A stretch of DNA of 64,000 nucleotides from Granulicella sp. L56 (lineage in GTDB: Bacteria > Acidobacteriota > Terriglobia > Terriglobales > Acidobacteriaceae), in contig NZ_LMUS01000006.1 of the NCBI RefSeq assembly GCF_009765835.1, positions 620,001 to 684,000 on the forward strand, read 5' to 3'. The notes beneath the pieces were generated by a model. That model saw only the letters and a program-made list of their open reading frames with translations. It was not told where the DNA came from and searched no databases. Shown piece after piece: positions 8,550 through 16,601 of the stretch. A program made the position numbers and the translations under genes. Positions within the stretch are counted from its first letter, which is position 1. Every line of letters starts with the position of its first letter.

Positions 8550-10460
8550 CTAGATGCGCTGGAAGGCTTTGGCAATGTCTTTGTGGGAGTAGCGAAGGGC
8601 GATGGGGCGGCCGTGGGGGCAGCTGGTGGGATGCTCGGTTTTTCCTAGCTCGGCGAGCAGCCAGTCGATTTTGACGGGTTCGAGAGGCGTGTTGATCTTG
8701 ATGGCAGCGTGGCAGGCGATGCTGGCGGCAATGCGGCGGCGACGGGTCTCGGAGTTCTCGGTTTGCTGCTCTCGGTCTGGGACGGCGAGGACCTCTTCCA
8801 ACATGCGCTCCAGTTCCCTGCCTTCGAGGCCCACTGGCGCGGCCTTGATGGCGATGGTGTTGGGGCCGAAGGGCTCGGCCTCGAAGCCGTTGCGGTCCAG
8901 CTCGTCGGCGAGGCGCGCGAAGGAGACCATCTGCGCGGGGAGAAGATCGATCAGGACAGGCATCAGCAGGCGTTGGCGCTGGACGCTCTCCGTGTCGCGG
9001 GCGCGGAGGATCTTTTCGAAGAGGACGCGCTCGTGGGCTACGTGCTGGTCTACGATCCATAGGCCCTCGTCGTTGACGGCGAGGATGAACGAGTCGCGGA
9101 GCTGGCCGAGGGGCTTCAGCGTGGCGAGGGCGTTGAGGGTTTCGTTTTCGTTGGGCGATGCCTCGCCTTCGTAGCCTACGGGGATTTGGGCTTCAGGGAA
9201 GGCGAGGCTGCCGGGGGATTCTGGGACTTGTGGAGCGGCGAGGTTGAAGGGCGCGATGTCGGATGCGGTGGGATCTGCTTCGGACTGCGGTTCGAAGACG
9301 GGCTGTGATGGGCCGTTACTCATGGGGCTTACGTCGAGGAGCAGCGAGGCGCTGGCGTGGGGTGTGTTGTGCAGCGCGGCGGCGAAGCTGGCTACAGGGC
9401 GGCTCTGCATGAGCGTGGTGCGAACGGTGTCGCGGATGAAGTCGTGCACGAAGCTCGACTGGCGGAAGCGAACTTCAGTCTTCGCGGGATGGACGTTGAC
9501 ATCTACCTCTTGGGGTGGCATTTCCAGGAAGAGGAGGACGACCGGGAATGAAGTTGGCGGGATAATGTTGCGGTAGGCCTCGTTGAGCGCGTGCAGGACG
9601 AGCTTGTCGCGCACGAGGCGATGGTTGACGAAGACGTAGACGGAGTTGCGGTTGAGCTTTTGCAGCTCGGGCTTGGAGACGAAGCCGGTGATGCGGAGAT
9701 AGCCGGGATCGGGCGGCGTGTAGTCCTGCTCGCGCTTCCAGGGTGGCGGCTCGGGCAGACCGGCGCGGGTGAAGTCCATCTCGGCGGTGGTGGAGAGCAT
9801 GAGGCCGGAGGTCTCGCGGCCAAAGATCTGGAAGAGGCGGTCGGCGCTGTTGCTGACGGCTGGCGCGATCAGGAGGGCTTGCGTGGTGTTGTGCAGCTCG
9901 AAGTGTTTGGTGGGGTGGGCGAGCGCGTAGTTCGTGACCAGAGAAGCGATGTGCGAGAGCTCGGTCTGCTCGGAGCGGAGGAATTTGCGACGGGCGGGAG
10001 TGTTGAAGAAGAGGTCGCGGATGGTGATGGTGGTTCCGGCGGGAAGGCCAGCCTCTTCGACGCGAAGGATGTTGCCTCCGGCGATCTCGACGAGAGTGCC
10101 GGAGTCTTCTTCGGGGGCGCGGGTTTCGAGGATGAGGCGGGAGACGCTGGCGATGCTAGGCAGCGCTTCGCCGCGGAAACCGAGGGTGGAGATGGAGAGC
10201 AGGTCGTCGGAGGTGCGGAGCTTTGAGGTGGCGTGGCGCTCGAAGGCGAGCAGAGCGTCATCCTTGACCATGCCATGGCCGTTGTCGGCGATGCGGATGA
10301 GCTTGCGGCCACCGGCTTCAACCTCGATGCGGATGCGGGTGGCACCGGCGTCGATGGAGTTTTCGAGCAGCTCTTTAGCGACGGAGGCGGGGCGCTCGAC
10401 GACTTCTCCGGCAGCTATCTGGTTGGCTACCAAGTCAGAGAGGATGCGGATACGACCCAT
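8550..10460 (-). CDS. mutL: DNA mismatch repair protein MutL (endonuclease type)
   Basis: MutL links mismatch recognition by MutS to strand removal. The N-terminal GHKL ATPase motifs are intact: KELLENSIDAG, IADNGHGM and TLGFRGEALPSIASV. The C-terminal domain carries the metal-site motifs of endonuclease-active MutL proteins: DQHVAHERVLFE (about residue 468; the usual DQHA(X)2E(X)4E with Val for Ala), ACHAAIKIN (about 580) and CPHGRP (about 608). It should therefore nick DNA itself, as in bacteria without MutH. Length 636 is normal. The variable linker (about 350-440) is Pro/Glu-rich. No mutS is in the window and the gene stands alone, followed by 224 bp in which I see no feature. Confidence 0.95.
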   Translation of the reverse strand: MGRIRILSDLVANQIAAGEVVERPASVAKELLENSIDAGATRIRIEVEAGGRKLIRIADNGHGMVKDDALLAFERHATSKLRTSDDLLSISTLGFRGEALPSIASVSRLILETRAPEEDSGTLVEIAGGNILRVEEAGLPAGTTITIRDLFFNTPARRKFLRSEQTELSHIASLVTNYALAHPTKHFELHNTTQALLIAPAVSNSADRLFQIFGRETSGLMLSTTAEMDFTRAGLPEPPPWKREQDYTPPDPGYLRITGFVSKPELQKLNRNSVYVFVNHRLVRDKLVLHALNEAYRNIIPPTSFPVVLLFLEMPPQEVDVNVHPAKTEVRFRQSSFVHDFIRDTVRTTLMQSRPVASFAAALHNTPHASASLLLDVSPMSNGPSQPVFEPQSEADPTASDIAPFNLAAPQVPESPGSLAFPEAQIPVGYEGEASPNENETLNALATLKPLGQLRDSFILAVNDEGLWIVDQHVAHERVLFEKILRARDTESVQRQRLLMPVLIDLLPAQMVSFARLADELDRNGFEAEPFGPNTIAIKAAPVGLEGRELERMLEEVLAVPDREQQTENSETRRRRIAASIACHAAIKINTPLEPVKIDWLLAELGKTEHPTSCPHGRPIALRYSHKDIAKAFQRI

Positions 10461-10560
10461 AGAATGCGATTGTACGGGAGCAGGGCGTGTGAATCCCGCT
10501 GGCGTCGTTGAAGTTCGAGGTTCTTTCCCGTTCTGAGTGGAGTTGGCAACTGAATAAACC

Positions 10561-10607
10561 GCAGATCCTTCGACTTCGCTGCGCTCCGCTCAGCATGACA
10601 ATTTGCA
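10561..10607. repeat. REP-like intergenic repeat
   Basis: The stretch reads like the dispersed palindromic element common in acidobacterial and other intergenic DNA: CTTCGACTTCGCTGCGCTC followed by CGCTCAGCATGAC. It forms short nested inverted repeats around ctgcgctccgctcag. It lies between mutL and the PEP-CTERM gene. Small open frames crossing it are not supported as genes. Confidence 0.5.
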
Positions 10608-10630
10608 TGTGGCGGATTTGAGGGTGAGGG

Positions 10631-10665
10631 AATAAAAAATGGCCGCCTCCATGAGAGGCGGCCAT
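10631..10665 (-). terminator. Terminator of the minus-strand PEP-CTERM gene
   Basis: A perfect 11-bp stem (10639-10649 with 10655-10665) with a 5-base loop is followed on the minus strand by TTTTTTATT. It lies about 60 bp past the PEP-CTERM stop. Confidence 0.85.
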
Positions 10666-10726
10666 GCGCAAAGTTTCTACAGGTACTGCAACTCATCAGG
10701 CCTGTTGCGGCCTGGATGAGATCTCG

Positions 10727-11323
10727 TTAGCAGCTCTCTGGGCTGGCGGTTTGCGCGCCCATGCGGAAGTAGAGCAGGCCTGCCGCTGCGATAAGGCCGG
10801 TGGCGAACAGCAGAAGCGACGAAGGCTCGGGAACAGGAGACGGTGAAGAGCCGGAGGTGCCGGTGACGGTGAAGCTTCCGTAGGAGGCTGCCTGCCCGTC
10901 GTTGTAGTAGAAGGCGTAGCCTCCGGTCGAATCGAGAGTGAAGCGTGCAGGCGTCGTTCCGATGGTCTCCGCAAAGGTGACGTCGTTGAGCTCACCGTTG
11001 AGGAAGCGCACGAGGGTGGTTCCGGTCGCCCCGGCGAGCGAGAAGTTCTGGCCATCGATGTTGAAGGTCACGTCGAGCAGGCCGCCGTTGGCCTGGGTAT
11101 AGTCCACCTGTCCGGTTGAGGGCACGGCGCTGTTGAGCGTGATCGTTCCTGTACCGCCATAGAGTGAACCGGCGCCGGGCGTGAGGGTCAGATCGTAGGT
11201 GATAGGCGAGGCGTGCAGCGTGGCCGGCACAACCAGGGTAAGAACGGCAGCACAGAGGGTAAGGAAAGTGGCCTTGAGGATGGTTGCTTTACGGGTCCGG
11301 AGAGTTCCAGGCAGAGAGAGCAT
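10727..11323 (-). CDS. PEP-CTERM sorting-signal protein
   Basis: A 198-residue exported protein. The N-terminus (from MLSLPGTLRTRK) has a basic start and a long hydrophobic stretch TFLTLCAAVLTLVVPATLHA, a signal peptide. The middle is Gly/Thr/Ser-rich and strand-like. The C-terminus has the PEP-CTERM tripartite signal: VPEPSSLL, a hydrophobic span, and a short tail containing Arg. Such proteins are processed by exosortase and released or anchored at the cell surface; no exosortase is in the window. The frame is open to 11569, but the ATG at 11323 has GAAGGACT about 6 bp upstream and gives a proper signal peptide, so I place the start there. The substrate-level function is unknown. Confidence 0.85.
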   Translation of the reverse strand: MLSLPGTLRTRKATILKATFLTLCAAVLTLVVPATLHASPITYDLTLTPGAGSLYGGTGTITLNSAVPSTGQVDYTQANGGLLDVTFNIDGQNFSLAGATGTTLVRFLNGELNDVTFAETIGTTPARFTLDSTGGYAFYYNDGQAASYGSFTVTGTSGSSPSPVPEPSSLLLFATGLIAAAGLLYFRMGAQTASPESC

Positions 11324-11730
11324 TGAGAGTCCTTCAAAAAGAGATAGGTACAAATCGTTGTCAACGATCAGTGAGTAAGCATTTGGGTCGCCAAACTTTG
11401 ATGGAGCGCAGTTTGAAGAAATTCCCCATAAATACCGCTTTCTTTTATTTGAACGGTTCTCCATGCGCACATGTTTTCCCAGGTGTGCACTTTTTTGCTC
11501 ACTTTTTATCCCTGACAATTCCTTTGCGCGGGGATGATGCCCAAAACCAGCACATTTGTCTCGAGGCATCTGGAATTTATTGCTCCTTCGATAATTAGTT
11601 CGAATAAAGATCGAAATAGTGGCCAGACCACTTATAAGTTATGTACACTTCGCTGGCTGAGAGACTCGATGATTTTCCGCGAGTCTATTTTCTGGCTGGA
11701 AACGGTATGACCACATCGAGGAGATTACGC
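11324..11730. other. 407-bp divergent intergenic region
   Basis: Lies between the divergent PEP-CTERM and Gfo/Idh genes. It is clearly more AT-rich than the flanking genes. I find no convincing open frame: one plus-strand frame of 104 codons begins inside the antisense of the PEP-CTERM gene and resembles nothing known. It holds a palindrome at 11618-11632 and a TATAAG -10-like hexamer at 11633-11638. Confidence 0.5.
11618..11632. promoter_or_regulatory. Candidate operator before the Gfo/Idh-DUF6807 operon
   Basis: AGTGGCCAGACCACT is a 5-bp-arm palindrome whose core TGGCCAGACCA differs at one position from the FadR/GntR pattern TGGTNNNACCA. It directly abuts a TATAAG hexamer at 11633-11638, a position where a bound repressor would block polymerase. 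A related 11-mer lies before uxaA at 569-579. Confidence 0.4.
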
Positions 11731-13086
11731 ATGGCATCGCAGGACACTAACCGCAGAATTTTTTTGAAGATAGGCAGCTCGGCGCTGGCGGCTACGGCCG
11801 TCTCATGGAATGCGACCAGCTACGCGAGCATCGTGGGCGCGAATGACCGGGTAAAGGTCGGCATCGTGGGCTGCGGCGACCGAATGAAGGGCGCCCTGAT
11901 TCCTGCGTTTCAGGAAAATGCGAAGGACAAGAACTTCGAGATCGTTGCGGTGTCCGATATCTGGAACCGGCGTCGGGAGGAGGGCGCTGCCTATATTCAG
12001 AAGCTGAGCGGCAACCAGATCGCGTCGGTGCGGAACAACGACGAGCTTTATGCGCGCAAGGACATCGATGCCGTTCTGGTGGCGACGGCTGACTTTCAAC
12101 ATGCGCGGCATGGTACAGAGGCTGTGAACGCAGGGCGTGATGCCTATGTCGAGAAGCCGACGGCTCACACGATGGAAGATGCTCGGCTGTTTCGGGCAGC
12201 CGTGCATAAGACGGGCAAGATTGTGCAGGTGGGCACGCAGCGGCGCAGCACTCCCAGCTATATGAAGGCGGCGGAGTACATCAAGTCGGGCAAGTTCGGC
12301 GACATCGTGATGGTGGAGATGACGTGGAACGTGAACCAGCCGGGACGGTGGCGCAGGCCGGACGTTGTGCCTCTTCTGAAGGAGCAGGACACGGACTGGA
12401 AGCGCTATCTGATGAACCGCCCTTATGAGCCGTTCGATGCGCGGAAGTATCTTGAGTTCCGTCTGTTCTGGCCGTACTCCTCGGGGATTCCCGACCAGTG
12501 GCTGGTGCACCAGATCGATACCGTGCACTGGTTCAGCGGATTGCCGCACCCGCGCAGCGTTGTGGCCAATGGCGGCATTTATCTATGGAAGGACGGCCGC
12601 AAGAACTGGGACACGATGACGGCAGTCTTCGACTATGGCCCGCTCGACGATCTGACCAAGGGATTTCAGGTGCAGTACACCTCACGCTTTACCAACTCGG
12701 CTGGCGGAGTGAAGGAGCTCTACTATTCGAACGGCGGCATGCTGGATATGTCGAAACAGACGGTGACTCCGACGGGCGGCCTGACAGCGAAGTCGGCAGA
12801 GGAGATGAAGATGCAGGCCAACCTTCTGCCCAGCTTTCCGCTGGTAGAGAAGGCAGAGGCGATGGAGACAGGCCTTGGCACGCATGTCGATGCCGAGACC
12901 TCAGCGAACATGCGCAACTGGATGGAGTGCGTGCGGTCGCGCAAGACGCCGAATGCGGACATCGAGGCCGGATATAGCCACTCGATCGCGCTGTGCATGA
13001 ATATTGCCGCCATCCAGACGGGGGAGAAGGTGACCTTCGACGACAAGACGCAGCAGGTGATGGCGGGAGGAAAGGTCCATGCATAA
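11731..13086 (+). CDS. Tat-exported Gfo/Idh/MocA-family oxidoreductase
   Basis: NAD(P)-dependent sugar-oxidoreductase-like protein of 451 residues. It begins with a twin-arginine-type leader, NRRIFLKIGSSALAATAV, so it is probably exported folded with its cofactor. The Rossmann motif VKVGIVGCGDRMKG follows, then the family signature around DAYVEKPTAHTMEDA (the EKP motif), and a C-terminal alpha/beta domain with HQIDTVHWFSGLPHP. The start at 11731 has a GAGGAGA site 7-10 bp upstream; the frame is open to 11641 but the added residues would precede the Tat leader. It overlaps the next gene by 8 bp, so the two form an operon. Secreted Gfo/Idh proteins of this type are numerous in Acidobacteriota and Planctomycetota. 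The substrate is unknown. Confidence 0.9.
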   Translation: MASQDTNRRIFLKIGSSALAATAVSWNATSYASIVGANDRVKVGIVGCGDRMKGALIPAFQENAKDKNFEIVAVSDIWNRRREEGAAYIQKLSGNQIASVRNNDELYARKDIDAVLVATADFQHARHGTEAVNAGRDAYVEKPTAHTMEDARLFRAAVHKTGKIVQVGTQRRSTPSYMKAAEYIKSGKFGDIVMVEMTWNVNQPGRWRRPDVVPLLKEQDTDWKRYLMNRPYEPFDARKYLEFRLFWPYSSGIPDQWLVHQIDTVHWFSGLPHPRSVVANGGIYLWKDGRKNWDTMTAVFDYGPLDDLTKGFQVQYTSRFTNSAGGVKELYYSNGGMLDMSKQTVTPTGGLTAKSAEEMKMQANLLPSFPLVEKAEAMETGLGTHVDAETSANMRNWMECVRSRKTPNADIEAGYSHSIALCMNIAAIQTGEKVTFDDKTQQVMAGGKVHA

Positions 13087-14134
13087 GCTGGTCTTGTGCG
13101 GCGTGATGGCTATGGTTGGATTGGGAAGCTCGGCCCAGGTTTTTGCCAGGGATGCAGGGCACGGCGTTAAGGTCACGAAGAACCAGGCCGGGCGGCGCGT
13201 CGATGTCACCATCGATGGCAAGCCGTTCACCTCGTACGTGTGGCCGACGACGCTGAAGAAGCCGGTGCTGTTTCCGCTGATCGCGGCGGATGGCGTGACG
13301 GTGACGCGCGGATATCCGCTCGATCCGCGGGCGGGAGAGCGCGTGGACCATCCGCACCATGCGGGTTTGTGGTTCAACTATGGCAATGTGAATGGCTTCG
13401 ACTTCTGGAACAACTCCGACGCGATCAAGCCGGAGAACCGCGAGAAGATGGGCAGCATTTACCAGGAGAAGATCGTGTCTGCGAAGAGCGGACGCGATCG
13501 CGGCGAGCTGACGGTCGATTCGGTCTGGGTTACGGGCAAGGACCAGAAGATCATCAACGAGACGACGCGCTATGTGTTTTCGCAGCATGACGATGAGCGG
13601 GTGATCGATTTCATCACCACGCTTCATGCGCTGGACAAGGTGGTCTTCAACGACGACAAGGAAGGCGTGCTCGGAATCCGGGTCGCGCATTTTCTGGAGT
13701 CGGCAACGGAGAAGGGCGGAATCTTTTCCGATGCCAATGGACGTCCGACGAAGGTTGATGCAGGAGATACTGCTGGTGCGACCGGAGTCTATCTAACCAG
13801 TGAAGGCAAGAAGGGCGATGCCGTCTGGTCGACGCGTGGGCGCTGGTGTGAGTTGACTGGCACAAACGCGGATGGAAAGACGGAGACGGTTGCGATTATC
13901 GATAACCCGACGAACCCGGGCTATCCGACTTACTGGCATGCTCGCGGATATGGATTGTTTGCGGCGAACCCGCTGGGGAGGAAGATCTTCGATCCGACTC
14001 AGTCGGCGTTTGATTTCACCATCGACAAAGGGCAGAGCGCGACTTTCAAGTATCGGGTGATTCTGTTCTCTCATGCTGCTTCGGCGGAAGAGATGAACCA
14101 AGCTGCGGATCGGTTTGCTGCGGAGTACAAGTAA
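13079..14134 (+). CDS. DUF6807 (PmoA-family) secreted protein
   Basis: A 351-residue exported protein with a signal peptide (MHKLVLCGVMAMVGLGSSAQVFA). It matches in character the family annotated as 'methane oxygenase PmoA' (DUF6807); despite that name the family has no relation to methane monooxygenase. Typical features are DHPHHAGLWFNYGNVNGFDFW (about residue 96), WCELTG and the end region NPGYPTYWHARGYGLFAANPLG. The conserved His-rich motif near residue 97 could bind metal or ligand. It is translationally coupled to the Gfo/Idh gene upstream (8-bp overlap). Together they suggest processing of a sugar derivative outside the cytoplasm. A strong terminator follows. Confidence 0.85.
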   Translation: MHKLVLCGVMAMVGLGSSAQVFARDAGHGVKVTKNQAGRRVDVTIDGKPFTSYVWPTTLKKPVLFPLIAADGVTVTRGYPLDPRAGERVDHPHHAGLWFNYGNVNGFDFWNNSDAIKPENREKMGSIYQEKIVSAKSGRDRGELTVDSVWVTGKDQKIINETTRYVFSQHDDERVIDFITTLHALDKVVFNDDKEGVLGIRVAHFLESATEKGGIFSDANGRPTKVDAGDTAGATGVYLTSEGKKGDAVWSTRGRWCELTGTNADGKTETVAIIDNPTNPGYPTYWHARGYGLFAANPLGRKIFDPTQSAFDFTIDKGQSATFKYRVILFSHAASAEEMNQAADRFAAEYK

Positions 14135-14184
14135 CTCGGTAAGGCACTTGTAAGACTAATTACATTGCAAAGTAGAAAGTAACT

Positions 14185-14230
14185 TCCCTTAGTTATGCAA
14201 ACTACTGCATAACTAAGGGATTATTTTTTT
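14185..14230 (+). terminator. Terminator of the Gfo/Idh-DUF6807 operon
   Basis: A perfect 15-bp stem (14185-14199 with 14206-14220), 6-base loop, followed by TTATTTTTTT. It begins 51 bp past the DUF6807 stop. Confidence 0.9.
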
Positions 14231-14318
14231 ATTCTTTGATGAAATAATCAATCTTACAAATCTCTCCCATGGATTGTGGCGTACCGAGTAGGTACGACTA
14301 GATCATCCCAGGAGAATT

Positions 14319-14870
14319 ATGAAAAAATATAGTGTACTCATCTGTGGCCTCGCATTAGCAGCGATGGCATCCACTCCCATGTTTGCCGATACGTTCAATT
14401 TCAGCTTTGCAGGGAATAGCAGTGTCAGCGGTATTCCCGGGACACCTTTCTCGGGAGTTGGGCAATTCGACGCGCAAGCTACGAGTACATCCGGTGAATT
14501 TCTGATCACTGGAGTTACTGGAACTACGGATGGCCAGGTAATTTCCGGCGTCCTGTCGCCGGGCAGCTATGGATTCAATGACAATTTGCTGTTCTTCGCA
14601 AATGGAGACAGCTCTGCTTCGCTGGACAATGCAGGTGTTTCCTATCAACTTTCCAACGGCGTCGATGTAAACCTATTTTTGGGGGTTCCGTCGCAATATC
14701 AGCAAACATTGTTTGGTTTCGCGAATGGCTTGGTGGTCGAGGCGCAGACGTCTCCGATCAGCATCACGCCTGCGGCAGTTTCAACTGTCCCTGAGCCGAG
14801 CTCGATTGCGCTATTGGGAACGGGCATCCTCGGATTGGCAGGAATGGTTCGGCGACGAATCGCTGTCTAG
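14319..14870 (+). CDS. PEP-CTERM sorting-signal protein
   Basis: A 183-residue exported protein. Signal peptide MKKYSVLICGLALAAMASTPMFA, then a Gly/Ser/Thr/Asn-rich strand-like body with FNFSFAGN and similar repeats, then a textbook PEP-CTERM tail: VPEPSSIALLGTGIL, hydrophobic span, RRR. AGGAGAA lies 4-5 bp before the ATG. Only short similarity to the PEP-CTERM protein at 10727 can be seen, mostly in the sorting signal. It is transcribed alone, flanked by terminators on both sides. Expected fate is exosortase processing at the envelope; the role is unknown. Confidence 0.88.
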   Translation: MKKYSVLICGLALAAMASTPMFADTFNFSFAGNSSVSGIPGTPFSGVGQFDAQATSTSGEFLITGVTGTTDGQVISGVLSPGSYGFNDNLLFFANGDSSASLDNAGVSYQLSNGVDVNLFLGVPSQYQQTLFGFANGLVVEAQTSPISITPAAVSTVPEPSSIALLGTGILGLAGMVRRRIAV

Positions 14871-14888
14871 TTGCAGTTGTGCAAATTA

Positions 14889-14925
14889 GAAGAGCCGCCT
14901 CGATATCGAAGCGGCTCTTTATTGT
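14889..14925 (+). terminator. Terminator after the second PEP-CTERM gene
   Basis: Stem AAGAGCCGC (14890-14898) with GCGGCTCTT (14911-14919), inner self-complementary loop around cgatatcg, then TTTATTGTT. Confidence 0.85.
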
Positions 14926-14978
14926 TAATGTCTCGGCTGAGTTCGTAAAGTGTAATCAGCCAGGAGACAGTGACCTTA

Positions 14979-16523
14979 CTATTTCTTCTTGCTCGTCTTG
15001 GTGGATTTTTTCTTGCCTGTCTTTCGCGATGGGGTTGTCGTATCGCGGTCGCCTACCATGTGCAGACGCATGAAGTTGGTTGCGCCGGACTTGGTGCGGG
15101 TTCCGGCGACGATGCCTACGATCTGGCGAGGCTGAACGTGGCCACCTTTTTCGAGGACCTCTTCTGCCATGTTGACGAGCTTGTCGGTGTCGCGGAAGCG
15201 GTCGCAGAGGATCGGGTAGGTGCCCCAGAGCAGCATGGAGCGATTGATGACCTTCTCGAAGGGCGAGAGAGCAAAGATGGGCGGCTCGGGGTGGTACTTC
15301 GAGAGCAGGCGCGCGGTCATGCCGGTCTCGGTGAAGATGGCGATGGCGGCTACGTCGAGATCGTCCGCCGCGTGCGACATACACTCGCAGATGGTCTCAG
15401 CAATGGAGAGGCGGACGCTGTGCGAGCGGCCGAGAGCGGGACGAGGATCGAGGCGGATCTGGTGCTCGGTCTCGGTGACGATCTTGGCCATCATGGCGAC
15501 AGACTCGACGGGATACTTGCCGGCGGCGCTTTCGGCTGAGAGCATGACGGCGTCGGTGCCGTCGTAGATGGCGTTGGCTACGTCAGAGGCCTCGGCGCGG
15601 GTGGGACGCGGGTTGTCGATCATCGATTCGAGCATCTGCGTCGCCGTGATGACGGGCTTCCGATACTCGGCGGCGCGGCGGATGATGTGCTTCTGAATGG
15701 CCGGGACTTTTTCGGGGGGAACTTCGACGCCGAGATCGCCGCGAGCGACCATGATGGCGTCGGTTACTTCGAGGATGCTGTCGAGGTGCTCGATAGCCTG
15801 CGGCTTTTCGAGCTTGGCGATGATCCAGGCGTCGGACTTGAGCGCAGCGAGGCGGTTCTTGACGTGACGAACATCGTCAGCGGTGCGAACGAAGGAGACG
15901 GCCACCGTGTCCACCCCTTGCGCGACGGCGAAGATGAGGTCTTCTTCGTCCTTTTCGGTGAGCGAAGGAACCTTGACGGGGATGCCGGGGAGGTTGATGC
16001 CCTTGTTCTCGCCGAGGGTGCCGCCGTTGATGATCTCGCAGACTACGTCTAAGCCTTTGACCTGCTCGACGCGCAGCTCGATGAGGCCGTCGGAGAGGAG
16101 GATGCGGGAGCCGGGTTCGAGGTTTTCGGCGAGCGTCTTGAAGGTCGTGCCGACGAGGGCGGCGGTGCCTTCGATCTCGCGCGGGGTGATGGTGAGGCGC
16201 TTGCCCGCAATGAGCTGGACGGCCTTGTGGCCCTTGAGCTTGCCGGTGCGGATCTTCGGCCCCTGCAGGTCGGCGAGGATGCAGATAGGCTTGCCCTCTT
16301 CGCGGGCGACCTTGCGGACCATCTTGATCAGCTCGGCCTTCTGGGCGTGGCTGCCGTGGGAGAAGTTGAGGCGGGCGACGTCGAGTCCGGCCCGGACGAG
16401 CTTGCGGAAGACTTCGGGAGTGCTGGAGGCAGGCCCGAGGGTAGCGACGATCTTGGCACGGCGGAGGCGCTCGGTTCCGATAAATGAGGGGTCGTTCGGG
16501 AGGGGATTTGGAGAAGTCGTCAT
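14979..16523 (-). CDS. pyk: Pyruvate kinase
   Basis: Glycolytic enzyme converting phosphoenolpyruvate and ADP to pyruvate and ATP. The 514 residues include AKIVATLGPAS, LNFSHGSH, the active-site region IIAKLEKPQAIEHLDSI followed by MVARGDLGVE, and ATQMLESMIDNPRPTRAE(ASDVANAIYDGTD), then the C-terminal allosteric domain. The last 16 or so residues are almost all Lys/Thr/Ser (KTGKKKSTKTSKKK), an unusual basic tail beyond the normal end of the C-terminal domain. The gene is monocistronic by spacing: 78 bp separate it from the YihY gene upstream and a terminator-bounded PEP-CTERM gene converges on it. Confidence 0.96.
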   Translation of the reverse strand: MTTSPNPLPNDPSFIGTERLRRAKIVATLGPASSTPEVFRKLVRAGLDVARLNFSHGSHAQKAELIKMVRKVAREEGKPICILADLQGPKIRTGKLKGHKAVQLIAGKRLTITPREIEGTAALVGTTFKTLAENLEPGSRILLSDGLIELRVEQVKGLDVVCEIINGGTLGENKGINLPGIPVKVPSLTEKDEEDLIFAVAQGVDTVAVSFVRTADDVRHVKNRLAALKSDAWIIAKLEKPQAIEHLDSILEVTDAIMVARGDLGVEVPPEKVPAIQKHIIRRAAEYRKPVITATQMLESMIDNPRPTRAEASDVANAIYDGTDAVMLSAESAAGKYPVESVAMMAKIVTETEHQIRLDPRPALGRSHSVRLSIAETICECMSHAADDLDVAAIAIFTETGMTARLLSKYHPEPPIFALSPFEKVINRSMLLWGTYPILCDRFRDTDKLVNMAEEVLEKGGHVQPRQIVGIVAGTRTKSGATNFMRLHMVGDRDTTTPSRKTGKKKSTKTSKKK

Positions 16524-16601
16524 GAAATCGTTTGCCGCATTCTTTCTACCCCGCGGTGAACCGCAAGGTATGACCAGTGAGTTTTGCTACCGAGGGCAAT
16601 T

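Noticed and set aside
10427-10696. An 89-codon minus-strand frame between mutL and the PEP-CTERM gene
   Set aside because: Its sequence is the translation of a REP-like repeat plus the mutL start region (CHAERSAAKSKDL-type peptide), a frequent false gene.
11284-11598. A 104-codon plus-strand frame in the divergent region before the Gfo/Idh gene
   Set aside because: Starts inside antisense of the PEP-CTERM gene, no ribosome site, no family likeness, and covers likely promoter DNA.
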